Source: SAR202 cluster bacterium
Lineage (GTDB): Bacteria; Chloroflexota; Dehalococcoidia; SAR202; CAJWER01
Assembly: GCA_030740335.1 (NCBI GenBank)
Contig: JASLXL010000259.1
Location: forward strand, 1 to 6,096
DNA length: 6,096 bases
Reading direction: 5' to 3'
Shown here: positions 5,902-6,096 of the stretch, in pieces
Layout of the letters: each line of letters opens with the position of its first letter
Position numbering within the stretch: position 1 is the stretch's first letter
The notes under the pieces: generated by a model
Databases searched by the model: none
What the model saw: only the letters and a program-made list of their open reading frames with translations
What the model was told of the DNA's origin: nothing
Made by a program: the position numbers and the translations under genes

Positions 5902-6096
5902 TCAGTTGCCACTATCGCCTTCGGAGCCCGCTATATCCGCCGTCATTTGCTGCCAGGCCTGGCGGGCCTCTTCGACCGACCCCTCGTCTTCGATGGTCGT
6001 GATGTCGCCCGGGTCCTGGCCGAGAACCACGGACTTGAAAACGCGGCGCATTATCTTGCCGCTGCGGGTCTTGGGCAGCGTGTTTACAAAGTTGAG
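5902..6096 (-). CDS. acs: Acetyl-CoA synthetase (AMP-forming) or close acyl-CoA synthetase, C-terminal 64 residues
   Basis: Only the end of the gene is in the window; it enters in frame at 6096 and stops with TGA at 5902-5904. The visible part has the conserved C-terminal lid motif LPKTRSGKIMRR. Its lysine in SGK (codon 6055-6057) is the catalytic residue for adenylate formation and, in characterised Acs enzymes, the site of inhibitory acetylation. The next segment, GDITTIEDEGSVEEA, matches the GDxSTLED-type stretch typical of acetyl-CoA synthetases rather than of long-chain fatty acyl-CoA ligases. The enzyme would convert acetate (or a similar short acid), ATP and CoA to acetyl-CoA, AMP and pyrophosphate in the cytoplasm. 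The acidic C-terminal tail is unremarkable. Substrate choice cannot be decided without the N-terminal pocket. A likely terminator follows at 5784-5803. Confidence 0.88.
   Translation of the reverse strand, partial: LNFVNTLPKTRSGKIMRRVFKSVVLGQDPGDITTIEDEGSVEEARQAWQQMTADIAGSEGDSGN

Overview
The window has about 57% G+C by eye. Every recognisable gene except one lies on the minus strand. It looks like a bacterial chromosomal segment. A 3'-5' exonuclease fused to a DinG-type helicase, an OGG1-type glycosylase, an AMP-forming acetyl-CoA synthetase and a metal-dependent amidohydrolase together would suit a Chloroflexota/Dehalococcoidia-like lineage. That placement is a weak inference, since there is no rRNA or other marker. 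No mobile element, CRISPR array, phage gene or toxin-antitoxin pair is visible.

Right end (5902-6096, minus): the last 64 codons of an acetyl-CoA synthetase-like enzyme. A small hairpin followed by a U-tract (5784-5803) probably ends its transcript. An extended -10 promoter (5753-5763) then probably starts the next unit.

Centre (1968-5717, minus): a two-gene DNA repair unit. The upstream gene is a 951-residue DnaQ-type exonuclease/DinG helicase fusion. The downstream gene is a 296-residue 8-oxoguanine DNA glycosylase, three bases after the helicase stop codon. The glycosylase ribosome binding site lies inside the 3' end of the helicase gene, so the two are very likely co-transcribed and translationally coupled. 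Next on the same strand is a complete tRNA-Pro(GGG) gene (1799-1875), with CCA encoded and its own promoter.

Left part: the one plus-strand gene (1127-1624) encodes a 165-residue charged, helical protein of unknown function with a Pro/Ala linker and a KKWWWPFG tail. A possible promoter lies about 130 bases upstream. From 857 down to 457 on the minus strand is a broken reading frame. It splits exactly at a perfect 8-bp tandem duplication, and removing one copy restores a single 130-residue frame. At the left edge an amidohydrolase (410 to beyond position 1, minus) starts 46 bases after the broken frame, behind a strong Shine-Dalgarno. Bases 858-969 hold nothing I can support.

The most useful second-look items are the 8-bp duplication, a DinG iron-sulfur region that shows three cysteines instead of four, the helicase-glycosylase coupling, and the unrecognised 165-residue protein. 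I see no convincing evidence of an undescribed multi-gene system.
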